Source: Allofournierella massiliensis
GTDB lineage: Bacteria; Bacillota; Clostridia; Oscillospirales; Ruminococcaceae
Assembly: GCF_004345265.1 (NCBI RefSeq)
Contig: NZ_SLUM01000003.1
Span: 62,001 to 126,000, forward strand
Reading direction: 5' to 3'
DNA length: 64,000 nucleotides
In this document: piece by piece, positions 25,268 to 33,379 of the stretch
How positions within the stretch are numbered: position 1 is the first letter of the stretch
How the letters are laid out: every line of letters starts with the position of its first letter
Translations under genes and position numbers: made by a program
Notes under the pieces: generated by a model
What the model saw: only the letters and a program-made list of their open reading frames with translations
Told to the model about the DNA's origin: nothing
Database searches by the model: none

Positions 25268-26730
25268 GCGTTGCCTCCTTTCTCTGCGCCGCCGGAAGAG
25301 GCGGGCGGAAAGGTGAGGGTGATGAGGGTGCCCTCGCCCAGGCGGCTGTCGATGACGAAGCTGCCCTTGTGGATGCGGCAGATCTCCTCACACAGCGCAA
25401 GGCCAAGGCCCGCGCCGCCCGCCTTGCGGCTGCGGGATTTGTCCACCATATAAAAGGGCTGGCGAATCTTTTCCAGCTCCTTTTTGGGAATGCCCTGGCC
25501 GTGATCCCGGATCAGAATCTCGATGTTCTGGCCCTTGCGGTGGGCCAGCAGCTGGATCAGGCTGCCCTCCGGGCTGGCCTTTCGGCCGTTGTCGATGAAG
25601 TTGTACAGCAGCGATTTGAACAGCTCCCGGTCCATGTCCACCCACAGCCCCGGCTCGCAGCCGTACTGCAGGGCAAGCCGGCTGCTGTTCAGCACCGGCT
25701 GCATGGCGGTGGCCACCTCGTCGATCACGCCGGAAAGCTCCTCCGGCGCAAAGATCAGGTTCTGGCTGCCCACGTTCAGCAGCTCCATCAGCTTGCCGGA
25801 CAAACTGCGCATCCGCTTGGTTTCGTCCAGAATGATGCCCGCGTATTCCCGGCGCTTTTTTTCCGGCACATCCTTCTGCAGATAGAGCAGATCCGCAAAG
25901 CCCAGAATGCTGGTGAGGGGTGTTTTCATCTCGTGAGCCATGTTGGCGATGAAGGTTTTCTGATCCTGCGCCACCTGCTCCAGCTGGCCCACATGCTGCT
26001 GCACCGCCTGGGCCATCCGGTTCATGTCCTCGCCCAGATCGGCCAGTTCATCGGCGCCGGAGATCTGCACCCGCTCGGCATAGTTGCCCTTGGCGATGCG
26101 GCGGGACGCCCGGGACAGCTGTTCCAGCCGGCGCAGCTGCACCTTCACCAGCACCAGCAGCACCACCGCGGCGGCAAGGCTCACCACCATGCCGAAGGAC
26201 AGGGCGGTGAGCGCCTGACGCTGCAGCTGAGCGCCCAGATCGGTCACGTCGAACACGGACACGATGCGGAAATCCACCTGCTCCAGCGGCAGCGGGGCAT
26301 TCAGCGCCAGCAGCATCCGGTCGCCCTGATTGAAGATGCGGGTATAGGTGAGGGAGGTGTCCTGCCGGTCACTGCTGATCAGGTCGGCGGCGGCGCACAG
26401 GCCGGTGGGGTCGTCCAGAAGGCTGGCACCGCCCGCATCGAACATCTGGAAGGCCAGCATATAGCTGTCCGTCTCCTGGCTGGACAGGGCCGCCTGCAGC
26501 GCCTGCCGGGTTTCGGTCTCGCTCAGGCTGATCTGGCCGGACTGCAGCCGCTGGTTTACCACGTTGGTTTTGATGGCGTTCATCAAAGACTGCTGCTGCA
26601 GGGCGGCCCGCTGCTTTTCCCGCTGCCACAGCTGGGTCTGGGTGTTGTTCAGAAACAGAAGGCTCAGCCCGCCGGTGGCCAGCACCAGCAGCGCCAGAGA
26701 GGACAAAAAGATCTTCTGCCACAGTTTCAC
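25264..26730 (-). CDS. Sensor histidine kinase
   Basis: A 488-residue two-pass membrane kinase. The first helix is at about residues 5-28, an extracellular sensor domain follows, and the second helix is at about 176-197. Then come a HAMP linker, the phosphoacceptor in MAHEMKTPLTS (His266), and an ATPase domain with NFIDNGRKAS, DHGQGIP and GAGLGLAL. The start is GTG, about 8 bases after AAAGGAG and 13 bases after the response regulator stop. The last bases overlap the start of the unknown paralogue A, an unusual third partner for a two-component pair. Confidence 0.93.
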   Translation of the reverse strand: MKLWQKIFLSSLALLVLATGGLSLLFLNNTQTQLWQREKQRAALQQQSLMNAIKTNVVNQRLQSGQISLSETETRQALQAALSSQETDSYMLAFQMFDAGGASLLDDPTGLCAAADLISSDRQDTSLTYTRIFNQGDRMLLALNAPLPLEQVDFRIVSVFDVTDLGAQLQRQALTALSFGMVVSLAAAVVLLVLVKVQLRRLEQLSRASRRIAKGNYAERVQISGADELADLGEDMNRMAQAVQQHVGQLEQVAQDQKTFIANMAHEMKTPLTSILGFADLLYLQKDVPEKKRREYAGIILDETKRMRSLSGKLMELLNVGSQNLIFAPEELSGVIDEVATAMQPVLNSSRLALQYGCEPGLWVDMDRELFKSLLYNFIDNGRKASPEGSLIQLLAHRKGQNIEILIRDHGQGIPKKELEKIRQPFYMVDKSRSRKAGGAGLGLALCEEICRIHKGSFVIDSRLGEGTLITLTFPPASSGGAEKGGNA

Positions 26731-26743
26731 AGGCGGGCTCCTT

Positions 26744-27397
26744 TCAGTGTTCCAGCCGGTAGCCGATGCGGGGCAGGGTGACCAGCTTGCCGGAAAGGCC
26801 CAGCTTCTGGCGCAGCCGCTGCACATGAATGTCCACGGTACGGGTTTCGCCGGCAAAATCGTAGCCCCACACCAGCGAGAGCAGCTTGTCCCGGGAGAGA
26901 GCCAGATCCTGATTTTGCAAAAAGACCCGCAGCAGCTCGAATTCCTTGGGGCTCAAGGCCACCGGTTTGCCGTTCAGGGTCACTGTGTGGCTGGAAAGAT
27001 CCTGGCAGATGCCCCGGTATTCCAGCACCTCCCGGCCCTTGCCCCGGCGGCGCAGGGCCACCTCCACACGGGCCAGCAGCTCCAGCGCCTCGAAGGGCTT
27101 GGCGATGTAGTCCTCGGCGCCCAGATGCAGCCCGCGCACCTTGTCGGCCACCTGCTGCATGGCGGACAGAAAGATCACCGGGGTACCCTGGCTGGCCACC
27201 CGCTCCATCACGGAGAAGCCGTCCAGCCCGGGAAGCATCACATCCAGCAGCACCAGATCAAAGCCGCCTGCAAAGATGCGCTCCACGGCCTGCGCGCCGT
27301 CGGAACAGATTTCGCAGCTGTAGCCGCCCAGAGACAGGGTGGCCTCGATCATCTGGGCGATGTGTTCTTCGTCCTCCACAATCAGGATATGTGCCAT
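26744..27397 (-). CDS. OmpR/PhoB-family response regulator
   Basis: A 217-residue regulator. The receiver domain has the acidic pocket (VEDEE), the phosphorylated Asp52 in LLDVMLPGLDG and the lysine in DYIAKPF. The C-terminal winged helix reads ALSPKEFELLRVFLQN...RTVDIHVQRLRQKLG. It is the first gene of an operon with its kinase and two paralogous membrane proteins. AGGAGG lies just before the ATG. Confidence 0.95.
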   Translation of the reverse strand: MAHILIVEDEEHIAQMIEATLSLGGYSCEICSDGAQAVERIFAGGFDLVLLDVMLPGLDGFSVMERVASQGTPVIFLSAMQQVADKVRGLHLGAEDYIAKPFEALELLARVEVALRRRGKGREVLEYRGICQDLSSHTVTLNGKPVALSPKEFELLRVFLQNQDLALSRDKLLSLVWGYDFAGETRTVDIHVQRLRQKLGLSGKLVTLPRIGYRLEH

Positions 27398-27453
27398 GGT
27401 TGTTTTCCTCCTTTGGTTCCGGCCGGGGCCGGAAAACCGATCGCGTTACACTT

Positions 27454-27462
27454 ATTGTATCA
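27454..27462 (-). promoter_or_regulatory. Extended -10 promoter of the two-component operon
   Basis: On the minus strand TGATACAAT forms an extended -10 element 57 bases before the response regulator start. No good -35 is visible. Confidence 0.5.
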
Positions 27463-27616
27463 TAATCCGGCCGCAAAATGGGCCAACTGGTAAAATCCTG
27501 TTGAACAGGGCCGGCGTTGTTTTTTCTGCCGCACCGGCCGACAGGGGATTTTGCCTTCGTCTCTATTATTGCATACAAAGGGTAACACTGTCGGCAAGAA
27601 GTTGTATCAAAACTGC

Positions 27617-27667
27617 AAACAAGGCCCCCACGCCGCCGGAAATGTCCGGGGTGCGGGGGCCTTGTTT
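27617..27667. terminator. Terminator after nrdG
   Basis: AAACAAGGCCCCC (27617-27629) pairs with GGGGGCCTTGTTT (27655-27667), with a CCGG inner stem. It lies just after the nrdG stop on the minus strand and can act in both directions. Confidence 0.85.
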
Positions 27668-27680
27668 AAAACATGTGCGG

Positions 27681-28202
27681 TTATTCGTGCTCGCCCACCC
27701 AGCGTTCGCGGGTCTCCCACACGGCCTCGCCCTGGGCAAGGCTTTTGGGAAGATCCAGAATGCGCTGGTTGCGGCTGCCCCGAAAGCGCAGCTCCAGGCT
27801 CATCTCGGCCTGTACGAAGGGGCCGTCGATGAGGGTGTCCAGAAGGGTCAGAAGCTCTTTCTGGGCAGGGGTGCCGTGCTGGTACAGCTCCTCGAAGGTG
27901 TAGCCGGTGTAGCTTGCCACCTCGTAGCCGGCGGCGCGGGCCAGCCGGACGAATTCCAGCATTTCCGGCCCGGCCTGGGCGAAGGGTTCGCCGCCGGACA
28001 GGGTGATGCCGCGGCAGAGCGGATTCTTCTTTGCCATCTGGATCAGCTGTTCGGGGGTAAAGGGGGTGCCGCCCTCAAAGGGCCAGGTTTCGGGGTTGTG
28101 GCAGCCGGGGCAGTGGTGTGGGCAGCCCTGGAAAAACACGGTAAACCGGAGACCGGGGCCGTCCACAATGCTGTCGCCGGCGAAGCCTGCTACCTGCAGC
28201 AT
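27681..28202 (-). CDS. nrdG: Anaerobic ribonucleotide reductase activating enzyme
   Basis: A 173-residue radical SAM protein. The cluster motif C-x3-C-x2-C is in FFQGCPHHCPGCHNPETW, and TLSGGEPFAQ is the SAM-binding GGE motif. It generates the glycyl radical on the class III reductase. The ATG at 28202 fits the family N-terminus (LQVAGFAGDSIVDGPG); a GTG at 28211 that overlaps the previous stop is the alternative. No independent ribosome site is seen, so translation is probably coupled to the 48-residue radical-domain gene only 5 bases upstream. Confidence 0.93.
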   Translation of the reverse strand: MLQVAGFAGDSIVDGPGLRFTVFFQGCPHHCPGCHNPETWPFEGGTPFTPEQLIQMAKKNPLCRGITLSGGEPFAQAGPEMLEFVRLARAAGYEVASYTGYTFEELYQHGTPAQKELLTLLDTLIDGPFVQAEMSLELRFRGSRNQRILDLPKSLAQGEAVWETRERWVGEHE

Positions 28203-28207
28203 GGCGC

Positions 28208-28354
28208 TCACAGGTGCTTCACGCGGTCGCGCTCTTCGGCCTTCTTGGCGTCGTTCCATTTGTCCATGGTGCCGACCAGATAGCCGGTGATGCGGCGGAT
28301 GCGCTCGAAGGGAACGTCCTTACCAACGACGGATTGTTTCTGCATAGCGGACAT
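28208..28354 (-). CDS. 48-residue protein carrying the NrdD glycyl-radical domain
   Basis: The small product reads, after a short leader, VPFERIRRITGYLVGTM, then DKWNDAKKAEERDRVKHL. This matches the extreme C-terminus of class III ribonucleotide reductases (E. coli NrdD ends in a block of the form RRVCGYLG...FNAGKQEE...RVKHL). The radical glycine would be Gly24 of RITGY. The main NrdD gene upstream stops before this block, so the radical site is encoded in a separate gene. It has its own strong AAAAGGAGGAG site and is translationally linked to nrdG. This is a real gene, not a frameshift remnant, judging from the ribosome site and intact ends. Confidence 0.85.
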   Translation of the reverse strand: MSAMQKQSVVGKDVPFERIRRITGYLVGTMDKWNDAKKAEERDRVKHL

Positions 28355-28616
28355 AGAAAACTCCTCCTTTTATCAGGCGCCGCCCGCCCCGAAAAAGGCA
28401 GGCGGCGTAAAAAATTCAAAAGCAAATGGGGGATAAGACCATTATAGAAAGAACACCGGCGGCACAGCGTTGCCGAAGCAACAAAACAATTGTGCGGGCT
28501 TAATCAGCAAAACGCAGAGGGCCAATAAGGCAGCTTGATGTTTTTGCTGAGGAAAGCCGGGTGCGGAAGGCTGGCGCATCGGACCCGGTCAACGGTCGGG
28601 TTCGTTAAAAAATCCG
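28355..28616 (-). promoter_or_regulatory. 262-base gap between nrdD and the radical-domain gene
   Basis: No gene is seen. On the minus strand a TATAAT lies at 28441-28446 without a good -35. An imperfect hairpin with GAACCCG/CGGGTCC arms lies just after the nrdD stop at about 28581-28603. The small gene and nrdG may therefore have their own transcript. Confidence 0.4.
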
Positions 28617-30902
28617 TTAAGAAAGGCCGCAGAAGGTGGGAACGCCGGGATACTTTTTGCGCAGCTCATCCAGCTTTTCGGGGCTCAGGGCCTCGCCGCT
28701 GCGGCGGCCGCAGCGGGGGCAAACGTCACCGATTACGCCGACGTAGCCGCAAACGGGGTCGCGGTCCACGGGATGGTTGATGCTGCCGTAGCCAACGCCG
28801 CTGTCGTGCATGCAGCGCACAACGCTCTCGAAGGCCTCCAGATTGTTGGCGGTGTCGCCGTCCAGCTCCACATAGCTGATGTGGCCCGCGTTGGTCAGGG
28901 CGTGGTAGGGGCCCTCCTTCTGGATCTTGTCGTAGGCGGAGATGGGATACCACACGGGCACATGGAAGCTGTTGGTGTAGTATTCCCGATCGGTCACGCC
29001 GGGAATGATGCCGAACCGCTTCTGATCCATGCGGGTGAACCGGCCGGACAGACCCTCGGCGGGGGTGGCCAGCAGGGTGAAGTTCATCTTCATCTCCTGG
29101 CTCTTGCGGTCGCAGTAATCCCGCATGTGGCCCACGATCTCCAGACCCTTCTTCTGCATCTCGTCGCTCTCGCCGTGATGGTGACCGTACAGGGCGGTCA
29201 GGGTCTCGGCCAGACCGATAAAGCCGATGGACAGGGTGCCGTGCTTGAGCACCTCACGCACCTCGTCGGCGGGGCCCAGCTGGTCGGAATCCAGCCATAC
29301 GCCCTGACCCATCAGGAAGGGGAAGTTGTAAACGCGCTTGGCAGCCTGAATCTCGAACCGGTCCAGCAGCTGGTTTGCCACCAGCTCCATCATGGCGTCC
29401 AGGCTCTCGTAGAACTTCTTCTCGTCGTGGTCGGCCAGAATTGCCAGACGGGGCAGGTTGATGGAGGTGAAGCTCAGGTTGCCGCGGCTGTAGCTGATCT
29501 GGCGCTCCGGGTCGTAGACGTTGCCCATCACGCGGGTGCGGCAGCCCATGGTGGCCACCTCGGTCTCGGGCCGGCCGGGCACATAGTACTGCAGGTTGAA
29601 GGGTGCGTCCAGGAACACATAGTTGGGGAACAGCCGCTTGGCGCTCACCTTCATGCTCAGCTTGAACAGGTCGTAGTTGGGGTCGCCCTCGTTGTAGTTC
29701 ACGCCCTCTTTGACCTTGAAGATGTGAATGGGGAAGATGGGGGTCTCGCCGTGGCCCAAGCCCGCGTCCTCCGCCATCAGAATGTTGCGGATCACCATCC
29801 GGCCCTCGGGGGTGGTGTCGGTGCCGTAGTTGATGCTGCTGAAGGGGGTCTGCGCGCCGGCGCGGCTGTGCATGGTGTTCAGGTTATGCACAAAGCCCTC
29901 CATGGCCTGGTAGGTATCCCGGTCGGTCTGCTTCCAGGCGCGGCGGCGGGCGGTGGCCACCAGACGGCGGGCGGTGTGCTCATCCACACGGCCGCTGGCA
30001 ATCAGCGCGTCGGCCACAATGCGGTCGAATTCCTCCGCATTGGTCTCCAGGCGGGGCTGCTGGTCCAGCTTGGTAACGGCTTTGTCCACCATCTGGTTCA
30101 CAAAGTCGGCCTCGTTCTCGGTCTCCAGCACGTCCTCCAGGCTTTCGGCCAGCTTTTTGCGGTAGGCCCGGGCAAAGGTCTTGCCCACGCCCTCGGCCAT
30201 GCCGTAATCAAAGTTCGGAATGCTCTGGCCGCCGTGCTGGTCGTTCTGGTTGGACTGGATGGCAATGGCCGCCAGTGCCGCATAGCTGCCGATGCTGTTG
30301 GGCTCGCGCAAAAAACCGTGGCCGGTGGAGAACCCGCCGTGGAACAGGCGCAGAATATCGATCTGGCAGCAGGTGGTGGTCAGAGAATAAAAATCAAAGT
30401 CATGGATGTGGATGTCGCCCTCCCGGTAGGCCTTGGCCTGCTCCGGGCGCAGCAGATACGCCGCGTTATAGGCCTTGGCGCCGGCGGTGCCGATCTGCAG
30501 CATGCTGCCCATGGCGGTGTTGCCGTCGATGTTGGCGTTGTCGCGCTTCATGTCGCTGGCGCGGGCGTCCACATTGGTGATCTCGTCGATGGTTTTCATC
30601 AGGCTGGTGTTCGCCTCGCGGATGCGGGTGCGGTTTGCCCGGTACAGAATGTACTGCTTGGCGGCCGCGTCGTGGCCGGTCTCCATCAGCGCGGTTTCCA
30701 CCGCGTCCTGAATCTGCTCAATCTGGGGAGACTCCTCGCCGCAATCCATCTCCAGCTGGCGGGCAGCACGGGCGGCAATGCGGTCGGCTTCGGCGGCATC
30801 CCCTTCCTGGGCGGCTTCCAGCGCCTTCATAATGGCGGCGGTGATCTTGCTCTGATCGTAGAGCACCACACGGCCGTCGCGCTTAATTACACTTTTGATC
30901 AT
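28617..30902 (-). CDS. nrdD: Anaerobic (class III) ribonucleoside-triphosphate reductase, large part
   Basis: A 761-residue reductase that makes dNTPs without oxygen. It has an N-terminal ATP-cone (MIKSVIKRDGRVVLYDQSKI) for allosteric control, the catalytic barrel with LTTTCCQIDILRLF and the cysteine in ATMGCRTRVMGN, and a C-terminal zinc-type segment (DRDPVCGYVG, VCPRCGRR). After CPRCGRR it ends with PEKLDELRKKYPGVPTFCGLS and stops. The usual glycyl-radical tail (R-x-x-GYL) is missing and is found in the next gene. The ATG is fixed by GAGGAG 7 bases upstream. An NrdR box and hairpin lie in front. Confidence 0.95.
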   Translation of the reverse strand: MIKSVIKRDGRVVLYDQSKITAAIMKALEAAQEGDAAEADRIAARAARQLEMDCGEESPQIEQIQDAVETALMETGHDAAAKQYILYRANRTRIREANTSLMKTIDEITNVDARASDMKRDNANIDGNTAMGSMLQIGTAGAKAYNAAYLLRPEQAKAYREGDIHIHDFDFYSLTTTCCQIDILRLFHGGFSTGHGFLREPNSIGSYAALAAIAIQSNQNDQHGGQSIPNFDYGMAEGVGKTFARAYRKKLAESLEDVLETENEADFVNQMVDKAVTKLDQQPRLETNAEEFDRIVADALIASGRVDEHTARRLVATARRRAWKQTDRDTYQAMEGFVHNLNTMHSRAGAQTPFSSINYGTDTTPEGRMVIRNILMAEDAGLGHGETPIFPIHIFKVKEGVNYNEGDPNYDLFKLSMKVSAKRLFPNYVFLDAPFNLQYYVPGRPETEVATMGCRTRVMGNVYDPERQISYSRGNLSFTSINLPRLAILADHDEKKFYESLDAMMELVANQLLDRFEIQAAKRVYNFPFLMGQGVWLDSDQLGPADEVREVLKHGTLSIGFIGLAETLTALYGHHHGESDEMQKKGLEIVGHMRDYCDRKSQEMKMNFTLLATPAEGLSGRFTRMDQKRFGIIPGVTDREYYTNSFHVPVWYPISAYDKIQKEGPYHALTNAGHISYVELDGDTANNLEAFESVVRCMHDSGVGYGSINHPVDRDPVCGYVGVIGDVCPRCGRRSGEALSPEKLDELRKKYPGVPTFCGLS

Positions 30903-30936
30903 GGCGATTCTCCTCATGCAACTGTTACTTTGGTGC

Positions 30937-30979
30937 GGCAAAAAAAATACAGAGCGTAAAGAACTACCCTCTGTATTTT
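30937..30979 (-). terminator. Attenuator-like hairpin in the nrdD leader
   Basis: On the minus strand AAAATACAGAG (30969-30979) pairs with CTCTGTATTTT (30944-30954), followed by a run of 8 T. It lies between the nrdD promoter and its start codon, with no other gene upstream on that strand, so it can only act on the nrdD transcript itself. Confidence 0.65.
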
Positions 30980-31002
30980 GGGGTGATTCGGCCGCGATTA
31001 TT

Positions 31003-31031
31003 ATTATTGCACTAGATATAGTAGAAGTCAA
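31003..31031 (-). promoter_or_regulatory. nrdD promoter with NrdR box in the spacer
   Basis: On the minus strand the -35 is TTGACT (31026-31031), the spacer is 17 bases and the -10 is AATAAT (31003-31008). The spacer contains CTACTATATCTAGTGC (31009-31024), which agrees with the NrdR box consensus (acaCwATATATwGtgt) at 12 of 16 positions. NrdR with dATP bound here would block the polymerase. A weaker half-match lies about 41 bases downstream. Confidence 0.7.
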
Positions 31032-31127
31032 TAGATTCCCGATGCCGATAAGGCCCAAGAACGCCCAAGCTTTTCGGGGAAAATTTGTGAGATATGATGG
31101 CTTGACGAGCCAAACCGCAGAATGTTG

Positions 31128-31136
31128 TGATACAAT
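31128..31136 (+). promoter_or_regulatory. Extended -10 promoter of the metalloprotease-like gene
   Basis: TGATACAAT 41 bases before the ATG; a TTGACG at 31102-31107 is too far for a normal -35. Confidence 0.45.
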
Positions 31137-31176
31137 AAAATGGTCGGAAAACTTTGCCAGGGGGTGGAAAACCAAG

Positions 31177-31725
31177 ATGGCAGGCCAAATTCGCCGGGTG
31201 GCGGGGCTGGAATATGAACTTGTTCGAAAAAAGGTGAAGAATCTGAACCTGCGGGTGCGGCGGGACGGCACGGTGGCGGTGAGCGTGCCGCTGCGGGTGA
31301 GCGCCGACCAGGCGGATGCCTTTGTGGCCCAGCGGATGGGCTGGGTGATCGCCGCAAAGCAGCAGGTGGCCCGGGCCGCCCGAAAGCAGGCGGACTGCCC
31401 GCCCCCCTCGAAGGAGGAGTGCCTTGCGCTGTTCGAGCCGGTCAGCCGGCGGGTGTATCCGGCCTTTGCCGGGGTGCTGGGCGGCCAGCCGCCCGAGCTG
31501 CGCGTGCGGGACATGACCAGCCGCTGGGGCGTGTGCGACGTGGCGAAAAAACGCATCACGCTGGCCTCCCGGCTGGCGCTGCAGCCCGCCGCGGCGGTGG
31601 AATATGTGATCGTGCATGAATACTGTCACTTTGTGCACCCCAATCATCAGAAGGAATTCTGGGCGCTGGTGGAGCGCTTTCTGCCGGACTGGAAAGCCCG
31701 CCGGGCGCTTTTGCGCCAGGGATAG
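31177..31725 (+). CDS. YgjP/DUF45-type zinc metalloprotease-like protein
   Basis: A 182-residue cytosolic protein of the YgjP family, related to the SprT and M48 metallopeptidases. The HExxH zinc motif is VIVHEYCHFVHPNHQKEFW near the C-terminus, and the preceding strand reads MTSRWGVCDVAKKRITLASRL, both family hallmarks. Its substrate is unknown. The ATG follows GGGGGTGG at a distance of about 9 bases; an in-frame extension upstream is non-coding. It stands alone, divergent from nrdD. Confidence 0.9.
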   Translation: MAGQIRRVAGLEYELVRKKVKNLNLRVRRDGTVAVSVPLRVSADQADAFVAQRMGWVIAAKQQVARAARKQADCPPPSKEECLALFEPVSRRVYPAFAGVLGGQPPELRVRDMTSRWGVCDVAKKRITLASRLALQPAAAVEYVIVHEYCHFVHPNHQKEFWALVERFLPDWKARRALLRQG

Positions 31726-31767
31726 GGCAGGGGCGCGGCACTCCAAAAGCGGATTCCGTGGACTTTT

Positions 31768-31797
31768 TTGCCCACAGGCGCTATAATATAGGTTCGT
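31768..31797 (+). promoter_or_regulatory. Promoter of the flippase gene
   Basis: TTGCCC (31768-31773), an 18-base spacer and TATAAT (31792-31797). A second TATAAT within TATATATAATAG lies nearer the gene, about 35 bases before its start. Confidence 0.6.
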
Positions 31798-31868
31798 CCG
31801 AAGAAAATCTGCGGACCATATAATTGTATATATAATAGAATAAAAGAAAACAAGGAGGGCCGCCGGGC

Positions 31869-33296
31869 GTGGAAAACAAATACAAAAAGCTGATGAGCAA
31901 CACCATGCTGTTTGCCATCAGCAACTTTTCCTCCAAGCTGCTCAGCATTATCTTACAACCCTACATCACCTTTGCCATGGGCGAGGTGGACGAGGTGGGC
32001 ATCACCAAGCTGGTGCAGCAGATCGGTTCGCTGCTGATCCCGCTGGTGAGCATGGGCGTGAGCTTCGCCATCATCCGTTTCGGTCTGGAAAAGACCAACA
32101 GCAAAAGCCAGGTGTTTACAAACGGCCTTGTGACCATCGGCCTGGGCTTTGCGCTGATGCTCATCTGTTACCCGGTGCTGCGGCTCATCCCGCTGTTCAG
32201 CGACTATGCGCTGCTTTTGTATGTGCATGTGCTGGTGAGCTGCCTGCGTACCCTGTGCACCCAGTTTGTGCGCAGCCGCCAGCTGAACCGGCTGGTGGCG
32301 GTGGACGGCGTTTTGTGCAGCGCCACCAACCTGGGCTTCATGATCCTGTTTTTGTCCGGCATGGGCATGGGCGCCTCCGGCTACATTCTGGCCATCATCT
32401 GCAGCGACGCGCTGAGCGCTCTGTTCGTATTTCTGGTGGCGGGGCTGCGCCGGTATCTGCATGTGAAGAGCTTCAACAGGGAGCTGTGGGGCCGCATGAT
32501 GCGCTACGCGCTGCCCATGGTGCCGGCTCAGATCAGCTTCTGGGTGATCAACGCCAGCGACCTGTTCTTCGTGCAGGCCATGTGCGAGGGCTACCAGGGC
32601 CAGAGCGGCGAATACTGGACCGGCCTGCTGGGCGTGGGCTATTTCCTGCCCACCATCCTCACGGTGCTGGGCACCATCTTCTATGAGGCCTGGCAGCTTT
32701 CCGCCGTGACCGAGGAAAAGGGCCGCGCCGCCTTTTTCAGCCGGGTGTTCGGCATCTATCAGGCGCTGCTGTTCTGCTGCTGCAGCGGCATCATCCTTCT
32801 GTGCCGCCCGCTGATGTTCATGTTCAAGGCCAACTTCTACGACGCATGGCAGTTTGTGCCCATGCTCACGCTGGCCACCCTGTTCAACTGCTTCAACCAG
32901 TTTTTGAACAGCGTTTACATGGTGGAAAAGCGCAGCACTCTTTCGCTGTACACCATGCTGGCGGGCGCCATCGCCAACTGTGCACTGAACTGGGCGCTGA
33001 TTCCCCTGATGGGCCCCAACGGCGCAACGCTGGCCAGCCTGATCAGCTATGTCATCGTGTTTGTGCTGCGTGCCATCAACACCCGCGGCCTGATGCACAT
33101 GAGCTTCGCGCCCCTGCGCCTGACCATCAACTGCGTGCTGATCGGGGTGGAAACGGTGCTCATGCTGCGCCAGATTCCGGGCTGGCCGGTCTGGTGCACC
33201 CTGCTCACCGCGGTGATCTGCCTGTTCAATCTGCAGGGCATTCTGGGCATGCTGCGCCAGCTGCTGCGCCGCCGCGCCCCCCGCAAGCAGGCATAA
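31869..33296 (+). CDS. Polysaccharide flippase (Wzx/RfbX-like, MOP superfamily)
   Basis: A 475-residue membrane protein with about 12-14 transmembrane helices and no soluble domain. It starts MENKYKKLMSNTMLFAISNF, typical of lipid-linked oligosaccharide exporters of Gram-positive bacteria. It should move undecaprenyl-linked sugars across the membrane. The GTG start follows AAGGAGGG. Two glycosyltransferase genes lie just downstream on either strand (GT8 and GT2), which supports a surface-glycan role. No polymerase or initiating transferase is in the window. Confidence 0.88.
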   Translation: MENKYKKLMSNTMLFAISNFSSKLLSIILQPYITFAMGEVDEVGITKLVQQIGSLLIPLVSMGVSFAIIRFGLEKTNSKSQVFTNGLVTIGLGFALMLICYPVLRLIPLFSDYALLLYVHVLVSCLRTLCTQFVRSRQLNRLVAVDGVLCSATNLGFMILFLSGMGMGASGYILAIICSDALSALFVFLVAGLRRYLHVKSFNRELWGRMMRYALPMVPAQISFWVINASDLFFVQAMCEGYQGQSGEYWTGLLGVGYFLPTILTVLGTIFYEAWQLSAVTEEKGRAAFFSRVFGIYQALLFCCCSGIILLCRPLMFMFKANFYDAWQFVPMLTLATLFNCFNQFLNSVYMVEKRSTLSLYTMLAGAIANCALNWALIPLMGPNGATLASLISYVIVFVLRAINTRGLMHMSFAPLRLTINCVLIGVETVLMLRQIPGWPVWCTLLTAVICLFNLQGILGMLRQLLRRRAPRKQA

Positions 33297-33315
33297 GCAG
33301 CCACAGAACGACAAA

Positions 33316-33370
33316 CAAAAACCGCCCCCGGCCCATGTGTTTTTCACACAGGCCCGGGGGCGGTCTTTTT
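33316..33370. terminator. Bidirectional terminator between flippase and GT8 genes
   Basis: AAAAACCGCCCCCGGCC pairs with GGCCCGGGGGCGGTCTTTTT around a CATGTG...CACA loop. It serves the two converging genes. Confidence 0.92.
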
Positions 33371-33379
33371 ATGGTCGGT

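Noticed and set aside
28617-28800. VCGYVG in the NrdD C-terminus as the glycyl-radical site
   Set aside because: It lies in the cysteine-rich zinc-type segment (PVCGYVG...CPRCGRR), which normally comes before the true R-x-x-GYL tail; that tail is in the next gene.
31003-31031. A second full NrdR box downstream of the first
   Set aside because: A partial match about 41 bases away agrees at only 10 of 16 positions, so it was not listed as a site.
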